Shown here: one piece after another, positions 8,515 through 15,466 of the stretch | How positions within the stretch are numbered: position 1 is the first letter of the stretch | Layout of the letters: each line of letters starts with the position of its first letter | DNA from: JBBRWV01 sp038248985 | GTDB lineage: Bacteria > Planctomycetota > Phycisphaerae > WQYP01 | NCBI GenBank assembly: GCA_038248985.1 | Contig: JBBRWV010000048.1 | Location: 1 to 23,655, forward strand | Direction of reading: 5' to 3' | DNA length: 23,655 bases | Notes under the pieces: generated by a model | Database searches by the model: none | Seen by the model: only the letters and a program-made list of their open reading frames with translations | What the model was told of the DNA's origin: nothing | Translations under genes and position numbers: made by a program

Positions 8515-8543
8515 TTGGCCGGGGCGACGCCGTGCCCTATAAT
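8515..8543 (+). promoter_or_regulatory. Sigma-70-like promoter before the glycosyltransferase
   Basis: TTGGCC (8515-8520, 4 of 6 matches to the -35 consensus) is separated by exactly 17 nt from a perfect TATAAT (8538-8543). Transcription would begin near 8550, only a few bases before the first codons of the glycosyltransferase frame, so the mRNA would be nearly leaderless. It lies after the stop of the preceding gene, so the glycosyltransferase may be transcribed separately. Confidence 0.55.
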
Positions 8544-8552
8544 TGCTGATCT

Positions 8553-8690
8553 ATCGCTACCCCAAAAACCATCCTCTATCTTGCGCGGGGCGGCAATCTC
8601 GACGGTGCCGAACGTCAACTGTGTTATCTCATCCGCAACCTCGATCGCGCGCGCTTTACGCCGCTGGCGCTACTGGACCGTGACGGCCCG
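8553..8690 (+). other. In-frame coding extension of the glycosyltransferase without ATG/GTG/TTG
   Basis: The frame of the glycosyltransferase is open from 8550, just after a TGA at 8547-8549, to its first ATG at 8691. The translated 46 codons look like a genuine GT4 N-terminus: a first beta-strand TILYLARGGNLDGAERQL followed by a helix CYLIRNL and then FTPLALLDRDGP. The GG-x-x-x-GAER element is typical of the GT-B N-terminal domain. No ATG, GTG or TTG exists in this part; ATC at 8553 or 8571 or an internal CTG are the only near-cognate options. With the extension the protein is about 373 residues, the normal size. A sequencing error, a frameshift in the CCCCAAAAA run (8560-8568) or a rare start codon could explain it. 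Confidence 0.7.
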
Positions 8691-9674
8691 ATGACGCAGG
8701 ATCTGCGCGCGGGGAACGTGGACACGCGGATCGTATCGATGCGTCCGTGGCGTCGCGTGTCGACGCTGGTTTCGCGCTATCGTGATGCGCGGCACCTGTT
8801 GGCCCTGGCGGAGAATTCCCTGGCGCGCATCGTTCACGCGTCTGATCTGTGGAAATCCGCGTATGCGCTGCATCTGCATCAGCGGTTGGAGATTCCCAGC
8901 GTCGTGCATGTCCGCGGGCCGCTGTTGCGCCGGGACATCCTCAAACATCGACTGCCCCAGGCCACGGCGCTGATTCCGATTGCGCAGCGTTATGCGACCG
9001 ATCTTCTTCACGCGGGAATCGCACCGGAAAAAATTATGATGATCGATGACGCGGTGGATCTGGAGAAATTTTCTCCCGACGCCGCGGGCCATCAGGCATT
9101 TCGCGAGGCCCAGATACCGGCGGGGATGCTGGCGGTGGGACTGGCGGGCCGCATCGAGCCGTTCAAGCGTATTCTCGAATTTCTGGATGTGGTGGGGCTG
9201 GTCAAGGAGAAGGCTCCGGGCCGCGCGGTGTTCCTTTTGATGGGGGAGCCGGGGCCGGCGGACTATATGCGGCGCGTACACGAGCGGATTGAGAAACTTC
9301 AGCTTGGAGATTCCGTGCGTCTGCTCAATCGGCGCTCAGACATGCCAGCGGTGCTGGCGGCGCTTGATGTATTGGTCACGATGTCGGGGGGCTCGGTGAT
9401 GTTTGAGGCGATGGCGACGGCCAAGCCGGTTCTTTCAGTGCGGGTGGATACGCGTCCCTCGATTCACACACGGCACGATGAGACGGCGTTGTGCATCACC
9501 ACGCGGGAGCCCCAACCGGCGGCGGAGGCTTTGCTGGGACTGCTGGGCGACGCGTCGGTGCGGGCCCGACTGGGTGTCGCGGCCCGGGCGCATGTCAAGG
9601 CGCAGCTTTCCATCCCGCACATGGTTTTGCAGACCGAGGCGTTGTACGACCGGCTGCTGAGGCGTGCGGTTTAG
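8691..9674 (+). CDS. GT4-like glycosyltransferase
   Basis: From its first canonical ATG the protein has 327 residues and a GT-B fold pattern. Residues 90-127 (ATALIPIAQ...MIDDAVDLEKFSP) match the hinge of family GT4, GRIEPFKR (153-160) is the start of the nucleotide-sugar-binding domain, and FEAMATAKPVL (238-248) is the donor-site motif. In most GT4 enzymes this last motif carries a second glutamate eight residues earlier (EX7E); here that position is Met231. It probably transfers a sugar to a surface or storage polysaccharide; donor and acceptor are unknown. True coding begins upstream (see 8553-8690), so this start is the conservative one. The gene converges on the PP-loop gene with a 9-nt gap. 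Confidence 0.85.
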   Translation: MTQDLRAGNVDTRIVSMRPWRRVSTLVSRYRDARHLLALAENSLARIVHASDLWKSAYALHLHQRLEIPSVVHVRGPLLRRDILKHRLPQATALIPIAQRYATDLLHAGIAPEKIMMIDDAVDLEKFSPDAAGHQAFREAQIPAGMLAVGLAGRIEPFKRILEFLDVVGLVKEKAPGRAVFLLMGEPGPADYMRRVHERIEKLQLGDSVRLLNRRSDMPAVLAALDVLVTMSGGSVMFEAMATAKPVLSVRVDTRPSIHTRHDETALCITTREPQPAAEALLGLLGDASVRARLGVAARAHVKAQLSIPHMVLQTEALYDRLLRRAV

Positions 9675-9683
9675 ATGTGTGGT

Positions 9684-10943
9684 TCAGGCTCGCGGTTTCG
9701 TCTTTGGTGATTGCAGCAGTTCGCGACGGCTTTTCTCCGAGCCGCGCAGCAACTTTCGAATGGTGTTGCGCAGCGGCAAGAACGGTTTTTTCAGTGAGGC
9801 GATAACCTGTCGCCGCTTGCCACGGGCCAGGGCTTGACGAATGGCCGCCACCCAGAGTTCATTCTCCAACCCCGCACGCGCGGCTTCTTCGAGCAATTCA
9901 TTCCACAAATCCATGCTTACGGCGATCAGAAAGCGCGTGCGACGGATCTGGCGATTGTCCGCATCGTGGGCAAATGCGGGGGGCAGGTGTCCGTGTCCGT
10001 GTCCGTGTCCGTGCGCGGCAATGCGAAATGCCAAGATCGTGCGGGTGCATTTTTCACACAGGCAACAGTTCGAAGCGTTGCCGGGATTGTTGAAGCAGAC
10101 GCGGAGATTTTCCATCGCCTCGGGCCATTGGCTTATTAACTTGATCTTCTCGATGCGTGATGCCTCACCGCCGTCGTCACGCACGGTAAAACCTGCTCCG
10201 CCCAAGTGCGGATCACTGAGCGGGGTGCTGCCCCAGGGTTTTTGCAATTGGGCGTAGGGCATGCTGTTGGGCACCATCATGCTGCCGAACCGGCCCGACA
10301 AGAGCATCAGACCGCTTACCAGATGCGTGCCGAAGCTGTGCCCCCAGACGGTTTTGAGCTCATGGAAATTGCTCGTCATGGGCACGCAAGGGACGCCCAG
10401 ACTTCCGAGCATTTTTTGTCCGCTGGCGAGGACGGTGGCGTACATTTGTGCGGCGCCGGGCTGATCGAGCCAGATATCAAAGCCATTCATCACGACGCCG
10501 GCGCCGATTTTCTGGCGGCGTCTGCCCACGAGCCCGCGCACGTGTCGATAGGTGGTGAAGGTGGAATCGACGCCGCAGGAGAAAGGGACGACGCATTGAT
10601 CGGGGTTGAGGGCGCGGGTTTCGACTTCGTCTTGTGCCAACATGCGGACCGGGCGGTATTTTTCGGGGGACCAGGAGCGCCAGATGGCCATGAACGTTTC
10701 GAGATTTTCGAGCAGAGAGGGTGACGCGGGGCCTTCAATGTGCACATCGCCGCCGCGGAGCATCATGGGAAAGAGCATTCCCACGACGAAGGGATCGGCA
10801 TGGGGTGTGGCGGCGGAGCGCCATTCTGCGGGCAGGCGCCACCACAGGCGCTCGGTTTCGCCGAGGCCTTCGAGGCGCGCGGCGCGTTCAATGAAGCCGC
10901 CTTCTTCGCGTTCTGGTTCCAAAATGAGGCGCATCGCATTCAT
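9684..10943 (-). CDS. QueC-like PP-loop ATPase family protein, unknown substrate
   Basis: This 419-residue protein carries a PP-loop pyrophosphatase motif, FSCGVDST (121-128), matching the S-x-G-x-D-S nucleotide-binding loop of enzymes that adenylate a substrate. A cysteine cluster, CCLCEKC (293-299, spacing CxxCxxC), lies about 165 residues later, as in the zinc site of QueC (7-cyano-7-deazaguanine synthase). Overall length and the N-terminal 110 residues do not match QueC (about 230 residues), so it is a different branch. A HGHGHGHGH run at 311-319 is encoded by a hexanucleotide repeat. The ATG at 10943 has no clear Shine-Dalgarno. It follows the phytase gene by 71 bp on the same strand and converges on the glycosyltransferase. 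Function is unknown; modification of a base, peptide or sugar is possible. Confidence 0.75.
   Translation of the reverse strand: MNAMRLILEPEREEGGFIERAARLEGLGETERLWWRLPAEWRSAATPHADPFVVGMLFPMMLRGGDVHIEGPASPSLLENLETFMAIWRSWSPEKYRPVRMLAQDEVETRALNPDQCVVPFSCGVDSTFTTYRHVRGLVGRRRQKIGAGVVMNGFDIWLDQPGAAQMYATVLASGQKMLGSLGVPCVPMTSNFHELKTVWGHSFGTHLVSGLMLLSGRFGSMMVPNSMPYAQLQKPWGSTPLSDPHLGGAGFTVRDDGGEASRIEKIKLISQWPEAMENLRVCFNNPGNASNCCLCEKCTRTILAFRIAAHGHGHGHGHLPPAFAHDADNRQIRRTRFLIAVSMDLWNELLEEAARAGLENELWVAAIRQALARGKRRQVIASLKKPFLPLRNTIRKLLRGSEKSRRELLQSPKTKPRA
9987..10013. repeat. Hexanucleotide tandem repeat (GTGTCC, 4.5 units) within the PP-loop gene
   Basis: Four perfect GTGTCC units run from 9987 to 10010, followed by a half unit GTG. 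Read on the minus strand, they encode alternating His-Gly in the PP-loop protein. Because the unit is 6 bp, gain or loss of copies would keep the frame and change only the length of the His-Gly run. I saw no other perfect microsatellite of this length in the window. Confidence 0.9.
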
Positions 10944-11014
10944 GCCGCAAATCTATCCCACGGCGGTCAACTAAGCCACTCTCGTTGTTCCAACGATGCC
11001 GCAGCAAAGTCGCG

Positions 11015-12151
11015 TTAGCGTTGAGGAACTGCGCGGCGCACGGGGCGCTGGGTATCCACCAGCAGTTTTTCGCCAGCGATGTCCTCCCAGGCATACAGTT
11101 TGAAATTCTGGTTCTTCATTTCGGCAGCTTTTTTGTTGGTGCCATCCTGCACGATGAAAAGCCCCTTGGGGAAAGCTTTTCCGAGCGGCACGTTGATAAC
11201 GTCGATGCCGTCGGTGTCATTGACATCATCCAGTTGCGCCTCCGCGGGATCGATCGTCAGGATATAGGTGTTCTCTCCGGCGCGGTCGTAGACCTTGAAC
11301 GTGTTGTTGCCCTGGCTCGAAACGATCAGGTACCCCTTCTTGACTTGCGCGTAGTAAATCGTCAAGCCTTCGACATCCGCGGTAAGCCCATGCTCGCCGA
11401 CTTTGTGGATCAGCTTGCCTTCGACTGGGGCGTCGGGTTCGGCGGAGAATTTCCAGATGCCGATGCGTTCTTCGCCGAGGTACAAAAATCCCAGTTCATT
11501 ATCCGCAACGCATCCTTCCGGGAGCGTATTTACCTTCAGGGAGCGCACCAGTGTCCCCTTCACCAGACCTTTTCCATCGGCAGTGATTTCGTATTGTTCC
11601 ACCGCCCCCGCTTTGTTATTGACGAAGAAATAGCACTTTCCCGATTTGGCGCTGGTGTAGCCGCAGATGCCGTAGGGCTCGCCTTTGGCGTGGCCGCCGG
11701 CGAAGACGGGAATTACGCCGCCCTCGGTGACATCTTTTAGTTCCCCGGTTTGGGCGTTGATGGACCAGATTTTTACGCCGCGTTCTTTTTCGGAGCGGCA
11801 ACTCGCCACGGCGAGGTCCATGCGTTCGTCGCCCCATTTTATGCCGTAGAGCACATCGACGTTGTTGGGCAGGCAAGTTTCGGAGACCACTTGCCGCTGT
11901 TTTCCATTCAGGCCATAGGTGTGAATTCCGCCTTGCTTGTCGGAACCGAGGAGTAAACTTTTTTCCGGGTCGGTGGGATGGACCCAGATGGCGGGGTCGT
12001 CGGCGGCGTCATTGGTGTGGGGCATGGGGTCGGTTTCGATTTTGGCGGTGGGTCGCACGATGGTTCCGAGATCGTCGACGGCTGCTCCAAAAGCGGCGGC
12101 GACCAAGAGCAGGGCCATCAAGGGGACCCTATAACAATTTATCGAGCGCAT
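11015..12151 (-). CDS. Secreted beta-propeller phytase (3-phytase)
   Basis: The 378-residue protein has an N-terminal signal peptide (hydrophobic 10-24, likely cut near AFGAA) and the repeating pattern of beta-propeller phytases. Visible motifs are DDPAIWVHP (51-59), GSDKQGGI, EPYGICGY, LPEGCVAD followed by LGFLYLGEE, DVEGLTIY, YLIVSSQGNNTFKVYDR and DGIDV. These are the blades that bind calcium and phosphate in this family. Such enzymes hydrolyse phytate (inositol hexakisphosphate) outside the cytoplasm to release phosphate. The ATG at 12151 is preferred over one at 12178 because GGAG (complement of 12161-12164) lies 9 nt upstream and the signal sequence begins there. The PP-loop gene follows after 71 bp. 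No Pho-box is recognisable. Confidence 0.92.
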   Translation of the reverse strand: MRSINCYRVPLMALLLVAAAFGAAVDDLGTIVRPTAKIETDPMPHTNDAADDPAIWVHPTDPEKSLLLGSDKQGGIHTYGLNGKQRQVVSETCLPNNVDVLYGIKWGDERMDLAVASCRSEKERGVKIWSINAQTGELKDVTEGGVIPVFAGGHAKGEPYGICGYTSAKSGKCYFFVNNKAGAVEQYEITADGKGLVKGTLVRSLKVNTLPEGCVADNELGFLYLGEERIGIWKFSAEPDAPVEGKLIHKVGEHGLTADVEGLTIYYAQVKKGYLIVSSQGNNTFKVYDRAGENTYILTIDPAEAQLDDVNDTDGIDVINVPLGKAFPKGLFIVQDGTNKKAAEMKNQNFKLYAWEDIAGEKLLVDTQRPVRRAVPQR

Positions 12152-12196
12152 TTTTTGTATCTCCGGATAAACCTTCATTTTTCGGGCGACTGGGTG

Positions 12197-12224
12197 TTGC
12201 CCATCAGGCCAATTCCCCTACAAT
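12197..12224 (+). promoter_or_regulatory. Sigma-70-like promoter before the 59-codon ORF and cobA-hemD
   Basis: TTGCCC (12197-12202, 4 of 6 matches) and TACAAT (12219-12224, 5 of 6) are separated by 16 nt. Transcription would start near 12231, just ahead of the small ORF and about 310 nt before the CobA-HemD gene. It lies between divergent genes (phytase on minus), where a plus-strand promoter is expected. Confidence 0.5.
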
Positions 12225-12242
12225 TTATAGCGTGCCAGGAGA

Positions 12243-12422
12243 GTGTTTCCCAGCCTGTACAACCTCAACGGCATTCTCACTCCTGCCGAGGCCATCGATT
12301 GGAAGAACGGTGGACTCATTACCGCTACGGGTGTAGTTCAGGAAATCGATCCGCGGTCCGCGTTCATGGCGGATTCCGTTTACTTCGAGGTGAAGCCGGA
12401 ACATGCGGAATTGAATAATTAA
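12243..12422 (+). CDS. Small hypothetical protein, 59 residues
   Basis: A GTG-started frame of 59 residues begins MFPSLYNLNGILTPAEAIDW and ends EVKPEHAELNN. Composition is protein-like (balanced charges, alternating beta-like segments such as LITATGVVQEID), unlike the arginine- or proline-rich shadows around it. The promoter at 12197-12224 would start transcription about 12 nt upstream. AGGAG sits at 12237-12241, only 1 nt before the GTG, which is too close for a normal ribosome-binding site, so the exact start is unsure. The ORF lies 120 nt ahead of cobA-hemD and is probably co-transcribed. I recognise no family. An antisense frame of 101 codons over the same bases is less protein-like. Confidence 0.5.
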   Translation: MFPSLYNLNGILTPAEAIDWKNGGLITATGVVQEIDPRSAFMADSVYFEVKPEHAELNN

Positions 12423-12542
12423 GCGCCTCAGGCAGCAAACAAAGACTGCGCATCGCCTTTCGTTGGCGAGACTATTTTGGTTGGGCGTGTTTTCCCATTG
12501 TCTCGTGCCGGCTGAAAGCATGGCTTGCATAAAGGATCAATT

Positions 12543-14147
12543 ATGTCCGCCACGGTATATCTTGTTGGGGCTGGTCCGGGGGATCCGGGTCTGTTGACGG
12601 TTGCGGGGGCGGAGGTGTTGCGTCGCGCTGCGGTGGTTGTTTACGACTATCTGGCGAATCCGGAACTCCTCAAGCTGGCACCGGCGGGTGCGGAGCTTCT
12701 TTATGTCGGAAAATCGGGCAATATGCACACGAAATCGCAGGATGAAATCAACCAACTGCTGCTGGAAAAGGCTCAGGAATTGTGGTCAGATAATTCGCCA
12801 CGGGTGGTTGTCCGGCTGAAGGGGGGGGACCCGTATGTTTTTGGCCGGGGCGGGGAGGAGGCGGAATTTTTGGAGACTCACGGGGTGGGCTTTGTCGAGA
12901 TACCGGGCATCACCGCGGGAATTGCGGCACCCGCGTACGCGGGGATTCCCGTAACGCATCGCGATTTCACCAGCAGCGTTACGCTGGTCACGGGTCATGA
13001 AAAGGAAGGCAGCGGTGGGGCGGTAGCGGAGGAATCTGCGGGGCGCGTCAACTACGATGCGCTCGCCAAACTGGATGGCACGCTGGTTTTTTATATGGGG
13101 ATCAAGGCGCTTGCGACCATTGTCGGAAAGCTTCTCGCTGCGGGCATGTCACCGGAAATGCCTGCCGCAGTGGTGCGGTGGGGCACGCGTGCGACGCAGC
13201 AGACGGTGACCGCGACGGTCGGTACGCTGGTCGAAGCTGTGACCGAGGCCAAGCTGACGGCGCCGGCCATTACGATCATCGGGCGAGTGGTGGCGCTGCG
13301 GAATAGTGGGGGGGTGGGGGGGCTCGATTCCGGCGGGGCGCTGAATTGGTTTGAGAATCGCCCGCTCTTTGGCCAGCGAGTTCTGGTGACGCGCACGCGG
13401 CAGCAGGCTTCGGATCTCTCGGCCCGGCTTGCGGAGCTGGGCGCGCAGGTACTCGAAGCGCCCACTATTGAACTGGCGGAGCCGGACGATTGGACGAGCA
13501 TCGACCAGGTGCTGCAGCACATTCCGGCGTTTGACTGGCTGGTTTTCACTTCGGCCAATGGCGTGCGCGCCACGTGGACGCGACTGCGTACGCTGGGGTT
13601 TGATGCCCGGCATTTTGGAGCATCATCCATAGCGGCGCTGGGCCCGGCGACGGCCGAAGCGCTGGAAGTCATCGGGATCACGCCGGATCTTGTGCCGGAG
13701 AAATTCGTGGGTGAAGAGTTGGCGGCGGCGCTCAAGTCGCACATTGGTTCGGCGGAGATCGCGGATAAGAGTTTTCTGCTTCTGCGGGCGGACATTGCAC
13801 GGCCGGTATTGTGGGAGGAGCTGGAGAAAGCAGGCGGGCGGGTGCAGGATGTGGCGATCTACCAGACGAAGTTGCCCGACGCGCTGCCCGAGGAAATACT
13901 CTCGGCCTTGCGCAACGATGAAATTGATTGGATCACGTTTACCAGCGCCTCGACCGCGAGCAACTTGCAAATGCTGCTGGATGAAGAGTTGCGGCAGAAG
14001 GTTTCGCGGATGAAGCGTGCTTCGATCGGTCCCATCACGACCGCCGCTCTGAAAAAGCTGAACTGGGCACCTACCTTGGAAGCGGTGCAGCACGACATTG
14101 CGGGGTTGGTTGCGGCGATTACCGAGAATTGCAGATCGAAGAAATAG
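12543..14147 (+). CDS. cobA-hemD: CobA-HemD fusion: uroporphyrinogen-III C-methyltransferase / uroporphyrinogen-III synthase
   Basis: The 534-residue protein joins two steps of tetrapyrrole synthesis. Residues 1-255 are the SAM-dependent methyltransferase: VGAGPGDPGLLT (8-19), VRLKGGDPYVFGRGGEE (90-106) and PGITAGIAAPAYAGIPVTHR (121-140), which methylates uroporphyrinogen III to precorrin-2. Residues about 272-530 are HemD: FGQRVLVTRTRQQA, DWLVFTSANGVRA and IDWITFTSASTASNL, which closes hydroxymethylbilane to uroporphyrinogen III. The precorrin-2 oxidase/ferrochelatase part of CysG is absent. The start is the ATG at 12543, with AAAGGA 6 nt upstream. The low-complexity hinge GGVGG at 256-260 is near the domain border. 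The gene converges on the TPR gene with a 25-nt gap. The product feeds siroheme or cobalamin; no further pathway gene is in the window. Confidence 0.95.
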   Translation: MSATVYLVGAGPGDPGLLTVAGAEVLRRAAVVVYDYLANPELLKLAPAGAELLYVGKSGNMHTKSQDEINQLLLEKAQELWSDNSPRVVVRLKGGDPYVFGRGGEEAEFLETHGVGFVEIPGITAGIAAPAYAGIPVTHRDFTSSVTLVTGHEKEGSGGAVAEESAGRVNYDALAKLDGTLVFYMGIKALATIVGKLLAAGMSPEMPAAVVRWGTRATQQTVTATVGTLVEAVTEAKLTAPAITIIGRVVALRNSGGVGGLDSGGALNWFENRPLFGQRVLVTRTRQQASDLSARLAELGAQVLEAPTIELAEPDDWTSIDQVLQHIPAFDWLVFTSANGVRATWTRLRTLGFDARHFGASSIAALGPATAEALEVIGITPDLVPEKFVGEELAAALKSHIGSAEIADKSFLLLRADIARPVLWEELEKAGGRVQDVAIYQTKLPDALPEEILSALRNDEIDWITFTSASTASNLQMLLDEELRQKVSRMKRASIGPITTAALKKLNWAPTLEAVQHDIAGLVAAITENCRSKK

Positions 14148-14172
14148 GCGCGAGGGGAGTGCCGACGTGTGA

Positions 14173-15288
14173 TTAGCTTTGGGGCACCGGGGCCATCGGG
14201 TTTCTCCAGGGGCCGTGGGCGGAGTCCAACAGGCCCAGCTCGGAGAGGGCCATGGCCAGGTTGGCCCGTATGGATTTACCTTCGGTATGCGGGGAGGCGC
14301 TGGCGGCGACCAGTTTTTCAACGGTGCGGTCAAACTCGCCCAGATCTGCCGCGGCTTCGGCAATTTTCAGATAGCGAGCGAGCGTTTCGGGACCGACCGC
14401 CAGGGACATTGCGAGCATCGGCATGACGGCATCGTCACGTTTCAACTGGAGGTTCGTCGCAGCAAACAGGGCTGCGGCAACAAGGTGGTGAGGATGCAGG
14501 ATCAGGACGCGCGAGAACGCGGCGGCGGCATCTTCCATTCGTCCGAGCGTGCGGGCCAGGAAGCCCATGCGATAGAACAAGTCCACATGTGAGGGATGGA
14601 GTTGGGATTCGGCACGCAGTTGTTCAAACTGGCGCGTGAGGAGTTCATCGACATTGCCGCGGCCGGCGGCCAAGAGGGCGAGGTCATCGCGCAGATGTCT
14701 TTTTCGCAGCGATGCGGCGAGGTTGGAGGCCAGGTTGGCGCGAGCAAACATGCGTAGCAGTAAATCGCCGAGTTCAGCGAGCGGGATCAAAGATTCCGCG
14801 GCCGCGGCACCTTTGACGTGCCTCATGCGGGAGTCGGAAACGATCAAGCCGGCGTTGGCCGCCAGGAGCGTTTCGACAGTCTCCATTGCGTTCTGTAGGG
14901 TATCGATGGCGCGAGCGAAATGGCTCTGGGCCAGTTCGCGATCGGCGGAGGCGATCAGGCGGTCCAGCGCGTTGCCTTCGGAGGCTTCATTGTTTTTTTC
15001 GTTACCGACGGAGTTACCCAGGAGGCTGTTAATTGCTTCATCAAATGCTTCGGCGGCGAGGTTGGCCTGTCCTGAAAGCAGGCGCAACTGGGCGAGGACC
15101 AGTTTGGGCCCGACGGCGTCCGGGCGCGTTTCGAGCAGTTGCTCGTAGAGGTTGGCCGCCGAGTCAATATCGCCGGACGCGGCATCTACGGCGGCTTTGC
15201 GGAGTTGCCGCTCGATTGCGGAGGGTCGGAGACCGGAGTTGCCAGTTCGCGTGACCGCTTGCCCGAGCATGTAGAGAATAAAGTTCAT
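14173..15288 (-). CDS. TPR-containing hypothetical protein
   Basis: This 371-residue protein is almost entirely helical and built of tetratricopeptide-like repeats. Clear examples are ASGDIDSAANLYEQLLETRPD near the N-terminus and LFYRMGFLARTLGRMEDAAAAFSRVLILHP in the second half; both carry the W/L-G-Y-A-F-A-P-like spacing of TPR. A central part (SHFARAIDTLQNAMETVETLL) is more coiled-coil-like. The first 12 residues (MNFILYMLGQAV) are hydrophobic but short, and could be a weak membrane association. The ATG at 15288 is chosen over a longer frame because GGAG lies 4 nt upstream. TPR proteins are scaffolds; the partner is unknown. It lies 178 bp behind the flippase-like gene on the same strand. 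Confidence 0.78.
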   Translation of the reverse strand: MNFILYMLGQAVTRTGNSGLRPSAIERQLRKAAVDAASGDIDSAANLYEQLLETRPDAVGPKLVLAQLRLLSGQANLAAEAFDEAINSLLGNSVGNEKNNEASEGNALDRLIASADRELAQSHFARAIDTLQNAMETVETLLAANAGLIVSDSRMRHVKGAAAAESLIPLAELGDLLLRMFARANLASNLAASLRKRHLRDDLALLAAGRGNVDELLTRQFEQLRAESQLHPSHVDLFYRMGFLARTLGRMEDAAAAFSRVLILHPHHLVAAALFAATNLQLKRDDAVMPMLAMSLAVGPETLARYLKIAEAAADLGEFDRTVEKLVAASASPHTEGKSIRANLAMALSELGLLDSAHGPWRNPMAPVPQS

Positions 15289-15466
15289 CGCACTCCAATA
15301 CGCGTGATGCGCGCAGAATCCCCGTGACGACACTCGCCCATTTAGGATGGGTGTTTGTACAGGAGATAAACGCGGTCAGGGATGGGTTACTGATTTCACA
15401 AGCGGTTCCGCCGGCCGCTCGTGCGTCGCTCACGGTGGTTGCGACACTTAATGCATCGGGCATTTA

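Noticed and set aside
10982..10996. TCGTTG-TTC-CAACGA hairpin after the phytase stop as a terminator
   Set aside because: The stem is 6 bp and no T-run follows on the minus strand; read-through to the PP-loop gene is as likely.
12225..12530. A 101-codon minus-strand ORF between the phytase and cobA-hemD
   Set aside because: It overlaps the more protein-like 59-codon plus-strand frame, starts near the cobA ribosome-binding site and resembles no family.
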